Assembly: GCA_016713105.1 (NCBI GenBank) | Contig: JADJPS010000021.1 | Location: forward strand, 310,001-374,000 | Length of the DNA stretch: 64,000 bases | From: Devosia sp. | GTDB lineage: Bacteria; Pseudomonadota; Alphaproteobacteria; Rhizobiales; Devosiaceae | Direction of reading: 5' to 3' | Notes under the pieces: model-generated | Database searches by the model: none | Seen by the model: only the letters and a program-made list of their open reading frames with translations | Told to the model about the DNA's origin: nothing | Shown here: positions 43,637-53,091 of the stretch, one piece after another | How the letters are laid out: each line of letters starts with the position of its first letter | Position numbering within the stretch: the first letter of the stretch is position 1 | Position numbers and translations under genes: made by a program

Positions 43637-44416
43637 ATGAGCGCTGCCATGAGCACCGGGACCGCCACCAGCCACAGGGAGGCGTTCGACCGCGACGGCT
43701 ACGTTGCGATCCGACCGTTCTTCAGCGCCGCCCGCATGATCGAGATCAACCGTGAACTCGACCGGTATCTCGCCGACTGCGTGCCGCAGATGAAGGACAC
43801 CGAGGTCTATTACGAGGACAAGTCCAACCGCGCCACGGTCAAGCAGATGATGTTCCTCGAGCGATACGACGGCTACTTCGCCGAGTTGCTCAAGAGCAGC
43901 GAGGTCCATGCGCTGGCCGAGGAGGTCCTTGGCGAGCCCGCCATTGCGCAGAACATGGAGTATTTCAACAAGCCACCGGGGATCGGCAAGCAGACGCCGC
44001 CGCATCAGGACGGGTACTATTTCATGATCGCGCCGCCGCAGGCGGTCACCGGCTGGCTGGCGCTCGAGCCGGTCGATGACGAGAACGGCTGCCTCAACTA
44101 TGTCCGCGGCTCGCACCGGGGCGAGGGCTGGCGCCCGCACGGCCGCTCGCAGATTCTCGGCTTTTCGCAGGGCATCACCGATTTCGGGACTCCGGACGAT
44201 GTCGCCAACACCGTCACCATGCCGGGCGACGCCGGGATGCTCTTGATGCACCACTGCAAGACCGTGCACTGGGCCAGCCCCAATCGGTCGCCGACCCGTT
44301 CGCGGCGGGCGCTGGGGTTTGTCTTTTTCGGCGATAGCGCCAGGCCGGACGAGGTCGCGAAGCGGGCCTACCAGGCCAAACTCGACGCCGACCTCAAGGC
44401 CGCCGACAAGATCTAG
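43637..44416 (+). CDS. Phytanoyl-CoA dioxygenase (PhyH) family Fe(II)/2-oxoglutarate oxygenase
   Basis: 259 aa. Iron ligands: HxD in PPHQDGYYFM and the distal His in HCKTVHWASPN; the 2-oxoglutarate-binding Arg is in the following SPTRSRRA. Reads RDGYVAIRPFFSAARM at the start of the fold. Such bacterial PhyH proteins hydroxylate small molecules, including ectoine, sugars and phosphonates. ATG at 43637 follows GAAGGAG. Divergent from AraC and ended by a strong hairpin. It may demethylate or hydroxylate a modified sugar before degradation; this is inference. Confidence 0.87.
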   Translation: MSAAMSTGTATSHREAFDRDGYVAIRPFFSAARMIEINRELDRYLADCVPQMKDTEVYYEDKSNRATVKQMMFLERYDGYFAELLKSSEVHALAEEVLGEPAIAQNMEYFNKPPGIGKQTPPHQDGYYFMIAPPQAVTGWLALEPVDDENGCLNYVRGSHRGEGWRPHGRSQILGFSQGITDFGTPDDVANTVTMPGDAGMLLMHHCKTVHWASPNRSPTRSRRALGFVFFGDSARPDEVAKRAYQAKLDADLKAADKI

Positions 44417-44430
44417 CAGGCAGTGGCGGA

Positions 44431-44465
44431 GATGGTGCAGCCGCAGCCGCAGCGGCCGCACCATC
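44431..44465. terminator. Bidirectional terminator hairpin between PhyH and MlrC genes
   Basis: GATGGTGC-a-GCCGC ... GCGGC-c-GCACCATC: a 13-bp stem interrupted by one A/C mismatch, with a 7-base loop, in the 70-bp gap between convergent genes. No clear U tract on either side, so Rho-independent action is probable but not certain. Confidence 0.6.
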
Positions 44466-44486
44466 GTTCCGATGCGGGTGGCACGC

Positions 44487-45983
44487 CTACGGGCGCGCAA
44501 TGACCTTGTCCGTCAGCTTGCGGTACGGCAGGCGGCCGAGATTGCTGGTGCACAGTCCTGCGCTGTCGACATTGAAGGTCGCCCGCATGATCGGCCAGTA
44601 CGCATCGCGGTGCGAGACCGCGGCCTTGACGATGACATACTCCGCATCCTCCGGCCGAATGCCCTGCGAGTGCAACTGCCCCAGGTCCATCGGCGGCATC
44701 TTCCGGCTTGTCAGCAGGATCAGAGCCTGGTCCGTCTCGAGCACGGCCGAGGGGCCCATCTCGGCGTGCGAGCCTAGCATCGAGGCCAGGTGCGATTTCT
44801 TGTTCTCGAGTTCGAAGGCGCCGTCGGTCAGGTTTCGCACGCGGCCGGTCAGCGGTATCGGTGCCCCGTGGTGTTCGTCGGTCTTGCCTCCGACACTGAG
44901 GGAAACGGTGGCGCCGAGGCCGGCGGCGACGCACTCGGCAACCGCCTCGGGATCGGCGAGCACGGCGACGATGCCGCGTCGGCCGGTGGCAAGTAGCGGC
45001 CCGAGGATGTCGGTGGCGTCTCCCGGCGTGCCGCCGCCGATATTGTCGGCCGGCTCGACCAGCAGTACCGGTCCGCGGCCGGGCGGCAGGGCGTCGACCT
45101 GGCGCAGCACGTCATCGAGCAGGGACTCCCTTGGGTAGCCCTTGGCGATGTTGGCAACGAGGACCGCCTTGAGGTCCTCGAGGTAGGCGGCCGCGCGCGC
45201 CGGGTCGCCACGGGTTGCCGCGCTGAGGCTGAAGCCGCAGTCGGGCACATCGGCGTAGGCGTAGCCGGCCATGACATTGATGTTGAGGATTTCCGGGTCG
45301 CGCGCCTCGATGGCACGGGCGGCGGCGAGCACCGCCCGCATGGGGTCATCGGCCGTGCCGACCCCGGTCGGGGGGAGGACGAACCGGGTAGCCAGATGGA
45401 CCTGCGCGACGCGCGGATCGTCCATCAACGCCTCGAACAGCCGTGCGGCCCGCACCGCGGTGTCTCGGGCATCATTGTGGGGATTTTCGCGATAGGCAAC
45501 CAGTGCGCTCGAGTTGTCGATCATCGCCTGCGAGACGTTGGCGTGCAGGTCGAGCACCCCCACGACCGGGATGTGCACGCCACGCATCTGCAGATAGTGG
45601 CTGATTTCGCGCAACAGTTCGCCTTCGGGATCGTCGCTCCCTTCACTGACCATGGCTCCGTGCAGGATCAGGAAGATTCCGTCGAGTTCATCGATCCGTG
45701 CTTCCAGGATGGGGAAGAAGGTCAGTCGGAACAGCGAGACTGCGGCGCGCTCCACCATGCCGCCCGGCATCGCCGCCATGTGGATGGTCGGGATGATGTT
45801 CCAGCCACGCGCCAGCGCGTAGCTGAGAAAGCCGTCCATCGGCGAGGCATTGCCGAGGTTCCGATCGATGATGTCCTGGCCGACATGCAGCGCCGAGTCC
45901 TCGAAATCGGCGATGCGGGTCGGCTGCCTGAGAAATGTGTGGGTCTCATGAAACAGGCCGCCAAGCAGCACGTTCTTGCTCAA
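44487..45983 (-). CDS. M81 family metallopeptidase (MlrC-like)
   Basis: 498 aa. N-terminal LGGLFHETHTFL with the Zn-binding His pair, LILHGAMVSEGSDDPEGE, and VLDLHANVSQAM; the C-terminal MlrC domain has ADNIGGGTPGDATD and SHAEMGPSA. MlrC breaks down linearised microcystin, but most relatives are uncharacterised amidases found beside Opp/Dpp importers. Here it could hydrolyse an amide or peptide part of a glycoconjugate. Its start is 30 bp from operator site G, placing it in the regulon as the last member on this side. Confidence 0.86.
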   Translation of the reverse strand: MSKNVLLGGLFHETHTFLRQPTRIADFEDSALHVGQDIIDRNLGNASPMDGFLSYALARGWNIIPTIHMAAMPGGMVERAAVSLFRLTFFPILEARIDELDGIFLILHGAMVSEGSDDPEGELLREISHYLQMRGVHIPVVGVLDLHANVSQAMIDNSSALVAYRENPHNDARDTAVRAARLFEALMDDPRVAQVHLATRFVLPPTGVGTADDPMRAVLAAARAIEARDPEILNINVMAGYAYADVPDCGFSLSAATRGDPARAAAYLEDLKAVLVANIAKGYPRESLLDDVLRQVDALPPGRGPVLLVEPADNIGGGTPGDATDILGPLLATGRRGIVAVLADPEAVAECVAAGLGATVSLSVGGKTDEHHGAPIPLTGRVRNLTDGAFELENKKSHLASMLGSHAEMGPSAVLETDQALILLTSRKMPPMDLGQLHSQGIRPEDAEYVIVKAAVSHRDAYWPIMRATFNVDSAGLCTSNLGRLPYRKLTDKVIARP

Positions 45984-46012
45984 ATCCGCTACCCCTATAC
46001 CATAGTGAGCAT

Positions 46013-46026
46013 ATTACTATGATAAC
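46013..46026. promoter_or_regulatory. Operator site G of the island regulon
   Basis: ATTAC-TATG-ATAAC, followed by ATG as in site D. It lies 30 bp upstream of the MlrC-like gene and is the rightmost site found. Confidence 0.66.
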
Positions 46027-46072
46027 ATGGTTCGTTGGTCAAACCCGTGAACGGGGCAGTCCGATCCCGCCG

Positions 46073-46913
46073 TCAGCCTTTGACCGCACCGCCGGTGAGG
46101 CCGGAGATGACATAGCGCTGGGCGAGCAGGAAGAACGCAATGGCGGGCAGGATGGACAGCGTCAGGAAGGCCAGGATCCTGGGCCAGTCCGAGCCATACT
46201 GGCCCTGGAACTGCATGATGCCGAGCGGCCAGGTGTACTTGGCCTCGGAGTTGAGGACGATCAGCGGCAGGAGGAAGCTGTTCCAGCTGCCAACGAAGTT
46301 GAAGACGCCGACCGTCGCGATGATGGGCAGGCAGAGCGGCAGCGTGATGTACCAGTAGATGCGACGTAGCCGCAGTTGTCCATGCGCGCGGCGGCGATCA
46401 GTTCTTTGGGCATCTCCTTGAAGCAGTTGTGGAAGAGCAGGACGGAAAAGGACGCGCTGAAGGCAACCTGGAGAATGATGATGCCCCAGTGCCTGTCAAG
46501 AATGCCCAGGTCGCGCATCTTGATGAACAGCGGCAGGATGCCCGTGGCGCTCGGAAACAACAGGCCCAGCATCAGGTAGCCCATGACGAAGCGCCTGCCG
46601 AAGAACCTGATGTGAGCCAGGGCGAAGGCGGTCATCGAGGCGACGATGGTCGACAGGACCACAGTGCCGCCGGCGATCAGGAACGAGTTCCACAGCGAAG
46701 AGAAGTAGCGAGGACCGCCGAGAATCTCGGCAAAGCGCGTCGGGTCCCAGCTTGCCGGCATCCCGAACGGGTTGACGCGCAGCTCGCCGATCTCCTTGAA
46801 GCCGCCGAGAGCGGTCGTATAGAACGGCACGATGACAAAGCCGGCAACGATCAGCAGCGAGACCACTGCAGGGGCGAGATGATCGGGCGGCGCTTCCGGG
46901 ATCCGGCAGCCAT
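46073..46913 (-). CDS. Sugar ABC transporter permease, MalG type (two frameshifts)
   Basis: About 280 codons if repaired. The start ATG at 46913 overlaps the upstream stop and reads AAGSRKRRPIISP; the first TM segment (LLIVAGFVIVPFYTTALGGF) is in another frame, so one base is missing near 46870. The main part reads through HIRFFGRRFVMGYLMLGLLF and the EAA loop EMPKELIAAARMDNCGYV. A second missing base near 46365 moves the last part to a third frame, ending RYVISGLTGGAVKG before the stop at 46073. Both breaks are single-base deletions. Partner of the MalF-type permease; inner-membrane pore of a sugar importer. Confidence 0.75.
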
Positions 46914-47842
46914 CAGTTCTGCTCCACCTTGAAGAGGATGCGGCGGTAGGCGAGCGCGACGATGACGCAGGCGACGAACAGCAGCACGCTGACCGCGCCA
47001 CCAAACCCCAGCTTCATGCGCAGAATTCCGAACTGGTAGAGGAAGGTGACGATGGTGTGGCTGGAGTGCGACGGGCCGCCATTGGACAGCGGGATGATCA
47101 GGTCGAACAACTGCAGTGCCCCGGTGATGGCGAAGAACACCGAGATGACGATGGCCGAACGGATCATCGGGATCTTGATGTGCCGCACGATCTGCCAGCG
47201 GCGTACGCCGTCGAGGCGGGCCGCCTCGATCACCTCGGACGGGATGGATTGCAGCCCGGCGATGTAGATCATCATGTGGAAGCCGAAATACTTCCAGGTG
47301 ATGACCAGCATGATGGCTGGAATGACCCACAGCTTGTCGCCGAGGACGAAGGGCATCTTGACGCCAATGGCATCCCCGACGACCGGGAGCAGGCCGTAGT
47401 TGCCGTCATAGACGAACTTCCAGATCAGCCCCGCGGCGACCTCGGCCAGCATGAAGGGCAGGAAGAACAGCGTGCGCAGGATGTTGATGTTGACCGAGCG
47501 CTCGGCGAGCGCAATGGCACACCACATGGCGAGTGGCAGTTGCACCAGCAGCGACACCGCCACGACGATCAGGCTGTTGCGGACGGCCGTGCCGAAATTG
47601 CGGTGGGTGATGACATCGTCGTAGTTCTTCAGTCCGACAAAATCGGTGATCGGACCGTACCCGTTCCAGTCGAAGAAGGAAAAGGTCGCCGCGTCGACCA
47701 TCGGCAGCACGACGAACAGCGTGAACAGCACCAGCGTCGGCGGCAGGAAGAGCAGCAGCGGGACAAGGCTCTTGCGATCCATGTAGCGCTGCCGGCGCGG
47801 CACTGTCGCCGTGCCCGAACCCCCGGTTGCCATGCTGCCCAT
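46913..47842 (-). CDS. Sugar ABC transporter permease, MalF type
   Basis: 309 aa, intact. First TM SLVPLLLFLPPTLVLFTLFV, then FSFFDWNGYGP, and the EAA loop SEVIEAARLDGVRRWQIVRH. Six membrane segments expected. I chose ATG at 47842, 7 bases after GGGGGAA; an upstream in-frame ATG at 47881 has no such site. Lies 98 bp after the binding-protein gene with a hairpin between. Confidence 0.88.
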   Translation of the reverse strand: MGSMATGGSGTATVPRRQRYMDRKSLVPLLLFLPPTLVLFTLFVVLPMVDAATFSFFDWNGYGPITDFVGLKNYDDVITHRNFGTAVRNSLIVVAVSLLVQLPLAMWCAIALAERSVNINILRTLFFLPFMLAEVAAGLIWKFVYDGNYGLLPVVGDAIGVKMPFVLGDKLWVIPAIMLVITWKYFGFHMMIYIAGLQSIPSEVIEAARLDGVRRWQIVRHIKIPMIRSAIVISVFFAITGALQLFDLIIPLSNGGPSHSSHTIVTFLYQFGILRMKLGFGGAVSVLLFVACVIVALAYRRILFKVEQN

Positions 47843-47899
47843 ACTCTGTTCCCCCGGCACCACGGCCGATCGTGCTTGCATCGCGGGATCACCCCACGG

Positions 47900-47932
47900 A
47901 TCCGACGGACGACAGTGTGCCGCCCGTCGGAT
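47900..47932. terminator. Stem-loop between sugar-binding-protein and permease genes
   Basis: Perfect 9-bp stem ATCCGACGG / CCGTCGGAT with a 15-base loop. Same position relative to the binding-protein gene as the hairpin at 23836, so it probably plays the same role of raising binding-protein mRNA over permease mRNA. Confidence 0.55.
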
Positions 47933-47940
47933 TGACGCCG

Positions 47941-49199
47941 TCAGGACCTACAGGAGTCGTCCACGGCTTCCTTGATGAGCTCGGCCGCCTCTTCGGCGCT
48001 CATGGCGTTCGCGGCAAGCTCGGCGGAGATGTCGTTCACGACGCCGCCGACGTTCGGTCCGAGGGCCTGGTCGAAGAACAGGGCATGCCAGTGGGCATTG
48101 CCGATGTTCTGGGCCACCTGCACCTTGAACGGGTTGGTCATGTTGTCGGCCGCACCCTTGGCGATCGGGATGTAGAAGCCGGCATTGGCGAAGCGCGACT
48201 GCACTTCGGCCGAGTTGAAGTACTCCACCCACTTCACGGCGGCATCCGAGGCATTCTTGCTGAACAGGTAGCCAGACAGGCCGCCCAGGGTATCGGTCGG
48301 ATCACCCTTGCCACCTTCGATCGTGGGGAACGGCAGGATGCCCAGCTGGTCGTCGGGGATACCCTGCTTGGAGGCGGAATTGTCCTTCATCACGCCGTAG
48401 TCCCAGTCACCCATCAGGTGCATCGCGGCTTTGCCATCGCCAAAGTAGCCGGAAGCGTCGCCATACGAGGCGGTAAGGAAGCCTTCCTGCCACGGCTCGA
48501 GGGCGGCCAGCTGCAGGAAGTACTCGCCGGCCTTGACGAAGTCCTCGCCGGCAAAGCCATCGCCGTCGCCGCGCGCGGCGGCTTCGAAGCCGTCCTTCCC
48601 CGCCAGCCGCACGACGAGCTTCGACCACCAGAAGTGGGCGGGCCACTTGTCCTTGGCGCCGACGGCAAGCGGAGTGATGCCGGCGGCCTTGAATGCCTGA
48701 ACCCCGGCCAGGAAACCTTCCCAGGTCTGCATGCTGGCCGGATCGACGCCGGCCTGCTCGAAGAGGCTCTTGTTGTACCACAGAACGACTTCGCCAACGT
48801 CCCGCGCCAGGCCATAGAGGTGGCCGTCAGGAGCAGTGAAGGCAGAGACGCCGGCCGTGCCGGTGGCCTCCTTGGCCGCTGCCGTAACCACGTCCTCGAC
48901 CGGGCGGAGAACGCCGGCCGCTGCCTGCTCGTAGAATACGCCGCCACCCCAGGAGTGGAAGACGTCCGGTGCGTCGGCGGACTGGAGCAGGGTGGTCAGC
49001 TTGGCCTTGAACGCTTCGTTCTCGAGGAACGGCAACTCGACCTTGATGCCGGGATTGGCGGCCTCGAACTCGGCCACGGCCTGGTTCAGCAGCTCCAGTT
49101 CCTGCGGATGGACGTTATGCAGATGCCTGACGACGGTCTGGGCCTGTACCGGCAAAATAAGGCCAGACCCAGCATTGCGGCGAGCGCGATACGCTTCAT
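47941..49199 (-). CDS. Sugar ABC transporter substrate-binding protein, family 1 (frameshift in signal peptide)
   Basis: About 419 codons. AGGAGGAAATC precedes the ATG at 49199. The signal peptide begins MKRIALAAMLGLA and, after a missing base near 49165, resumes in the mature frame as LILPVQAQT. The mature part has normal extracellular solute-binding family 1 order: VAEFEAANPGIKVELPFLEN, FHSWGGGVFYEQAAAG, DVGEVVLWYNKSLFEQAG, AMHLMGDWDYGVMKDNSA and GYFGDGKAA. The C-terminus ends with an odd Cys. Unlike the family 5 protein at 23880 it is not permuted. Imports a mono- or oligosaccharide with the two permeases that follow. Confidence 0.82.
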
Positions 49200-49439
49200 G
49201 ATTTCCTCCTGTCCTGACGGCGGCCACCGTACCCGGTTTCGAGAGCCTCCCTGGCCGCAGCGGTGAGGCAGTCCCTTGAACCAACTCCCACTTGCTACTT
49301 TTTACGCATCCCTTATTAAAGACGCAAGAGGTGCGTACCTCACGGCGCACATGTGTCGTGGCGGGGCGGGCGGTGCAGCGATAACCTACTGAAATTGAGC
49401 GGTTCTTGGTGATCAACCCTACTTCGTGGACGCAGTTGG

Positions 49440-50728
49440 ATGGCGGAGACGGACTTTTTTGCTACAGGAAGCAAACTAAATTCGTCACCCGAACCCCCTC
49501 CGGAGCGCGACACCTTGGCCGTGAAGATTGCCGATCCGCTGCTGATGCGCGAAATCAACAAGTACCATGTGCTGGAGACGATCCGGTGCCATGGCCAGAT
49601 CTCGCGCGTCGAGATCTCCGAGAGGACGTTGCTGAGCGGCACCACGGTGTCGGCCATTACCGGAGCGCTGATCGAGGAGGGGCTGATCGAGGCCATCCAC
49701 ACCCAGCCCAATGGCGAGGCGCAGCGCGGCCGGCCCAGGGTGCTGCTCGGGCTCGTGCGCGATGCGGCCTATGTGCTGGGCATCCGGATATCGGACGCAA
49801 TGACCACCGTGACGCTGGTCGATTTCCGCGGCGAACTGGTGTCGTTGCTGCAATTGCCGGTTCGGATGGCGCGCCAGCCTGCCGAGGTGATCGCCGACCT
49901 GATCGAAGACGCCATGGATGAGTGCGTGAACAAGGCGGGCATAGACCGGGCGCGCATTCGGGGCGTCGGGGTGGGGGTGCCGGGACTGGTCGATCCCCGA
50001 TCGGGCAAGAGCTACTCGAGTTCGGTGTTCGGAGAGCGGGAGATTCCGCTCGCCACCATGCTAGGAGAACGGACCGGCCTGCCCGTCAAGCTGGAGAAGC
50101 CGGCCAACCTGCTGGCGCTGGCCGAGAGTTGGTTCGGGTATGCCCAGCGCGAAAAGAGCTTCGCCGTGGTCGCTCTCGACCAGACGGCCAGCCTCGGCCT
50201 GTGGGTGGATTCCGACCTGCACAGGGGTGCCAGCACGCTTGGTCCCACGTTCGGTCACATCAAGGTTGGCGGGGGAGGGGTGGTGTGCGAGTGCGGGCAG
50301 AAGGACTGCCTGAATGCCCACGTCAGCCAGTCGGCAATGCGCCGGCAGGCGGTAGCGCTGTTCGGCGCCGGATTTGTCGAAAGCCCTGCGGCCAGGACGG
50401 ATCTGCCCGGTGCCCTGGCGGCAGCCGCCGACGCCGGCGACGTCGCGGCCGCTGCCCTGATTGAAGGCCACGGGGAGCGGCTCGGCATCGGGATCTCGCA
50501 TGTCATCAACCTGATCAATCCCGAGAAGATCATCATAGCGCTCGATTCCCGCGCTACTGCGAGCTGCTCGCGCCGGCGCTCAAGGCGGCGGCGGCGGCCA
50601 ACAGCTTCCGGGCACACCACGCTTCGACCGAGCTGATCTTTCATACGCCGGACGACCAGCTCTGGGCGCGTGGCGCTGCCGCCCTGATGCTGCGCGATAT
50701 CTACAGTGCCCCGTGGACACCGGCCTGA
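49440..50728 (+). CDS. ROK family transcriptional regulator (frameshift near C-terminus)
   Basis: About 430 codons if repaired. N-terminal winged helix (LETIRCHGQISRVEISERTL, RGRPRVLL). ROK core: VPGLVDPRSGKSYSSSVFGE, and the Zn motif CxCGxxxCLxxH in CECGQKDCLNAHV. The frame breaks at about 50551 after IIIALDS; the continuation RYCELLAPALKAAAAANSFR to APWTPA at 50728 is in the next frame, so one base is missing. The kinase-like sugar domain suggests a sugar-responsive repressor, likely of the divergent importer 47941-46073 and the downstream ThuA-like gene. Confidence 0.83.
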
Positions 50729-50744
50729 GCAGGAGGACAGACAA

Positions 50745-51387
50745 ATGACCAAGACCGCCCTTATCGTCTGGGGAGGCTGGACGGACACACCCGAGCAGAG
50801 TGCCCGGCTGGTTGGCGGCATGCTCCGAGACGCACGGCTTCAAGGTCGACATTGAACCGACTACCGAGGCGTTCGCCGACGAGGGGCTCGGCGACTACGA
50901 CCTGATCATTCCGGTGGTCACCATGTCGCGCATCGAGCGCGAGGAACTCAAGAACCTGCTGGCCACCGTGCGCGCCGGCACCGGGCTCGCCGGCTTTCAC
51001 GGCCTGATGTGCGACAGCTTTCGCAACGAGCCGGATTATCAGTTCATGACCGGCGGCCAATGGGTGGCGCATCCGGGCAACATCATCGACTACACGGTGA
51101 ACATCGCGCGGCCGGACGACGCGGTGATGGCCGGCATCGGCGATTTTCCGTATCGCTCGGAACAGTACTACATGCACTTCGATCCCAGCGTCGAGGTGCT
51201 CGCCACCACGACCTTCAACGGCGATATCCTCGACGAGATCGAAGGCGTGGTCATGCCGGTCGTCTGGAAGCGGCGCTTCGGCAGGGGACGGGTGTTCTAC
51301 TCGTCGCTCGGTCACGTGGTCGACGAGTTCAAGGTGCCGCAGATGCGGACGATCTTCGAACGCGGCGCCCTCTGGGCAGCGCGCTGA
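50745..51387 (+). CDS. ThuA-like domain protein (frameshift near N-terminus)
   Basis: About 213 codons. The ATG at 50745 after AGGAGG reads TKTALIVWGGWTDTPEQSAR, then the frame changes near 50829 and continues THGFKVDIE through TGLAGFHGLMCDSFRNEPDY, GQWVAHPGNI, HVAVDEFK-like text to ALWAAR. One extra base near 50827 explains it. ThuA-like proteins have a glutamine-amidotransferase-like fold and occur in sugar-use clusters; their reaction is unclear. Lies 16 bp after the ROK gene and 19 bp before the decayed ABC ATPase. Confidence 0.78.
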
Positions 51388-51406
51388 GCATCGAGAGGAG
51401 AACACG

Positions 51407-52460
51407 ATGGCCGAGCTGAAACTTCGAGGCATCAACAAGAGCTTCGGTGCCGTCAAGGTGATCCACGACGTGGATCTCGACGTCAACGATGGGGAGTTCG
51501 AGGTCTTCGTCGACCCGTCGGGGGTGCGGAAAAGTCGACGCGGTCCTGGAATTGACGTTCCGGCCTGGAGTGAATTGAGTGAGGGGCAGGTGCTGATCGG
51601 GGGCGAGGACGTTACCGAATTCGATCCCTCCGAGCGCGGCGTCGCCATGGTGTTCCAGTCCTATGCGCTCTATCCGCACATGACGGTCGAGCAGAATCTG
51701 GGCTTCGGGCTCAGGATGGGCGGGATGCCGAAGGAGCAGGTTGCGGCACGCGTCACCGAGGCGGCGCGGATACTCGAACTCACCGAGCTGCTGGATCGCA
51801 AGCCGCGACAGCTCTCCGGTGGGCAGCGCCAGCGCGTCGCCATCGGCCGGGCCATCGTGCGCCAGCCCAGGGCCTTCCTGTTCGACGAACCGCTTTCCAA
51901 CCTCGATGCGGAGTTGCGCAGCCAGATGCGACCGAGACTCGCCAAGCTGCAACAGCAACTGGGCGCCACCATGGCCTACCGTGACCCCACGACCGTCGAG
52001 GCGATGAAGCTTTGCGGACGGGATCGTCGTCGCCGCGCTCCGGTCGGATCGAGCAGCAGGCGGTCCGATCGACCTCGACGACGATCCTGACAACCAGTTT
52101 GTCGCCGTGGGTTCACTTCCGGTTCGCCGCTACGGGATGAACTTTCTGAGGGTACGATCACGGCTGTCGACGGGGGAGCACCTGGCGGTCGCTCGACGCC
52201 TTCGACGCCCCGGGCGGACCGTCCCGCCGGCGCGGGAAGGGCGGGGCCGTCGGGCAGAAAGTCAAGCGTGGGCATCCGGCCGAGCACTGCCGAAGCCGAG
52301 CGAGGAGGGACCGCGAACTGACGACCACCGCGCAGGTGGTCGAGCAACTCGGTGGGGGGGCGTCCGTCCATCGCCGTCGGCAAGGATGGGCAACACCCAA
52401 GGTCACGATCCGGGGCAGAAGGGGCATTCCCGCTTCCCTGAGGGGGCTGAGGGGCTAAGA
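51407..52460 (+). pseudogene. Decayed sugar ABC transporter ATP-binding protein (MalK/UgpC type)
   Basis: The signature and Walker B are good: LSGGQRQRVAIGRAIVRQP and FLFDEPLSNLDAEL. Walker A is ruined: FVDPSGVRKS in place of GPSGCGKST. The H-loop that should read YVTHDQVEAM is YRDPTTVEAM, without its His. After 52010 the frame breaks; fragments of the normal C-terminus can be read in other frames (DPDNQFVA, MNFL, VVEQLGGGASVH) up to about 52460. It mixes substitutions with indels, so either a real pseudogene or a very poor stretch of sequence. It should have powered the importer at 46073-49199. No other gene is seen up to the tRNA at 52600. Confidence 0.75.
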
Positions 52461-52599
52461 CGGGATCGGTTCGGATCGGCCCCGGCCTCTCCTCGAGCGG
52501 GTCAGAGCGCCTACAGGTAGCCAATGGTCCAGCGGCGCAAACGGGCGCGGCGCGCGCACTCGCGCGCGAAGCACCAGGGTGGCGACGAAGGGGCCACCA

Positions 52600-52671
52600 T
52601 GGCCCACCAGGACTCGAACCTGGAACCAGACCGTTATGAGCGGTCGGCTCTAACCATTGAGCTATGGGCCC
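52600..52671 (-). tRNA. tRNA-Ile (CAU anticodon, lysidine type)
   Basis: Cloverleaf on the minus strand: D arm GCTC/GAGC, anticodon stem GACCG/CGGTC with loop CTCATAA, T arm CCAGG-TTCGAGT-CCTGG. The loop CTCATAA and acceptor GGGCCCA match tRNA-Ile2, whose CAU is modified to read AUA, rather than tRNA-Met. The 3' strand of the acceptor reads TGGGCC-A, one C short of full pairing, in a C run. CCA is not encoded. Its 3' end faces the broken importer and the accessory island. Confidence 0.85.
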
Positions 52672-52715
52672 TCGACCGGCCTCTTAGCAAGACCGATGCC
52701 GGGTGGGAAGGCGGT

Positions 52716-53036
52716 TCAGGTGGCGGGGGCGGACGCGTCGTCCTTGAGCTGTGCCAGTTCGGCCTCGGCCCGCAGGGCGCGCTCGCGCCAGCCCTCGATG
52801 CTGAGGCCGTCGAGCAGGCCCGGCTCGGACGGGGGCGCGGCCTCCGGCGGCGGGGCACCGGTCAGGCGGGCGTGGAGGGCCGTGATGTAGTCCGCATCGT
52901 CCGGATGCAGGGCGCCTGAGTCGAACTCGGCGAGCATGCGGTTGAGATCGGCGGTGGTGTCCTCGTTCATGCTGCCGCTTTGCAGCAATTCCTTGATCAG
53001 CGCGTCGATCGGCACGTGGAGGTCTCCTTGGATCAT
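52716..53036 (-). CDS. Conserved hypothetical protein
   Basis: 106 aa, function unknown. Acidic, helical N-terminal half (IDALIKELLQSGSMNEDTTA, DADYITALHARL), a Pro/Ala linker near residue 63, then a short C-terminal helix with LDGLSIEGWRERALRAEAEL that could form a coiled coil. No membrane segment. Between tRNA-Ile and the DNA glycosylase gene, probably in a small operon with the latter (55 bp). Confidence 0.65.
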   Translation of the reverse strand: MIQGDLHVPIDALIKELLQSGSMNEDTTADLNRMLAEFDSGALHPDDADYITALHARLTGAPPPEAAPPSEPGLLDGLSIEGWRERALRAEAELAQLKDDASAPAT

Positions 53037-53091
53037 TCGGCGCGCACCCTATCCAAAGGATGGGCGGGAGGGAACCCGTTCCGCGTCGTCC

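Noticed and set aside
46073..51387. Trehalose-use (thu) cluster
   Set aside because: ThuA-like domain and sugar importer alone do not define trehalose use; no thuB was seen and the ThuA-like domain is widespread.
52600..52671. tRNA-Met
   Set aside because: The CAT anticodon is in a CTCATAA loop with a GGGCCCA acceptor, which matches tRNA-Ile2 rather than elongator or initiator Met tRNAs.
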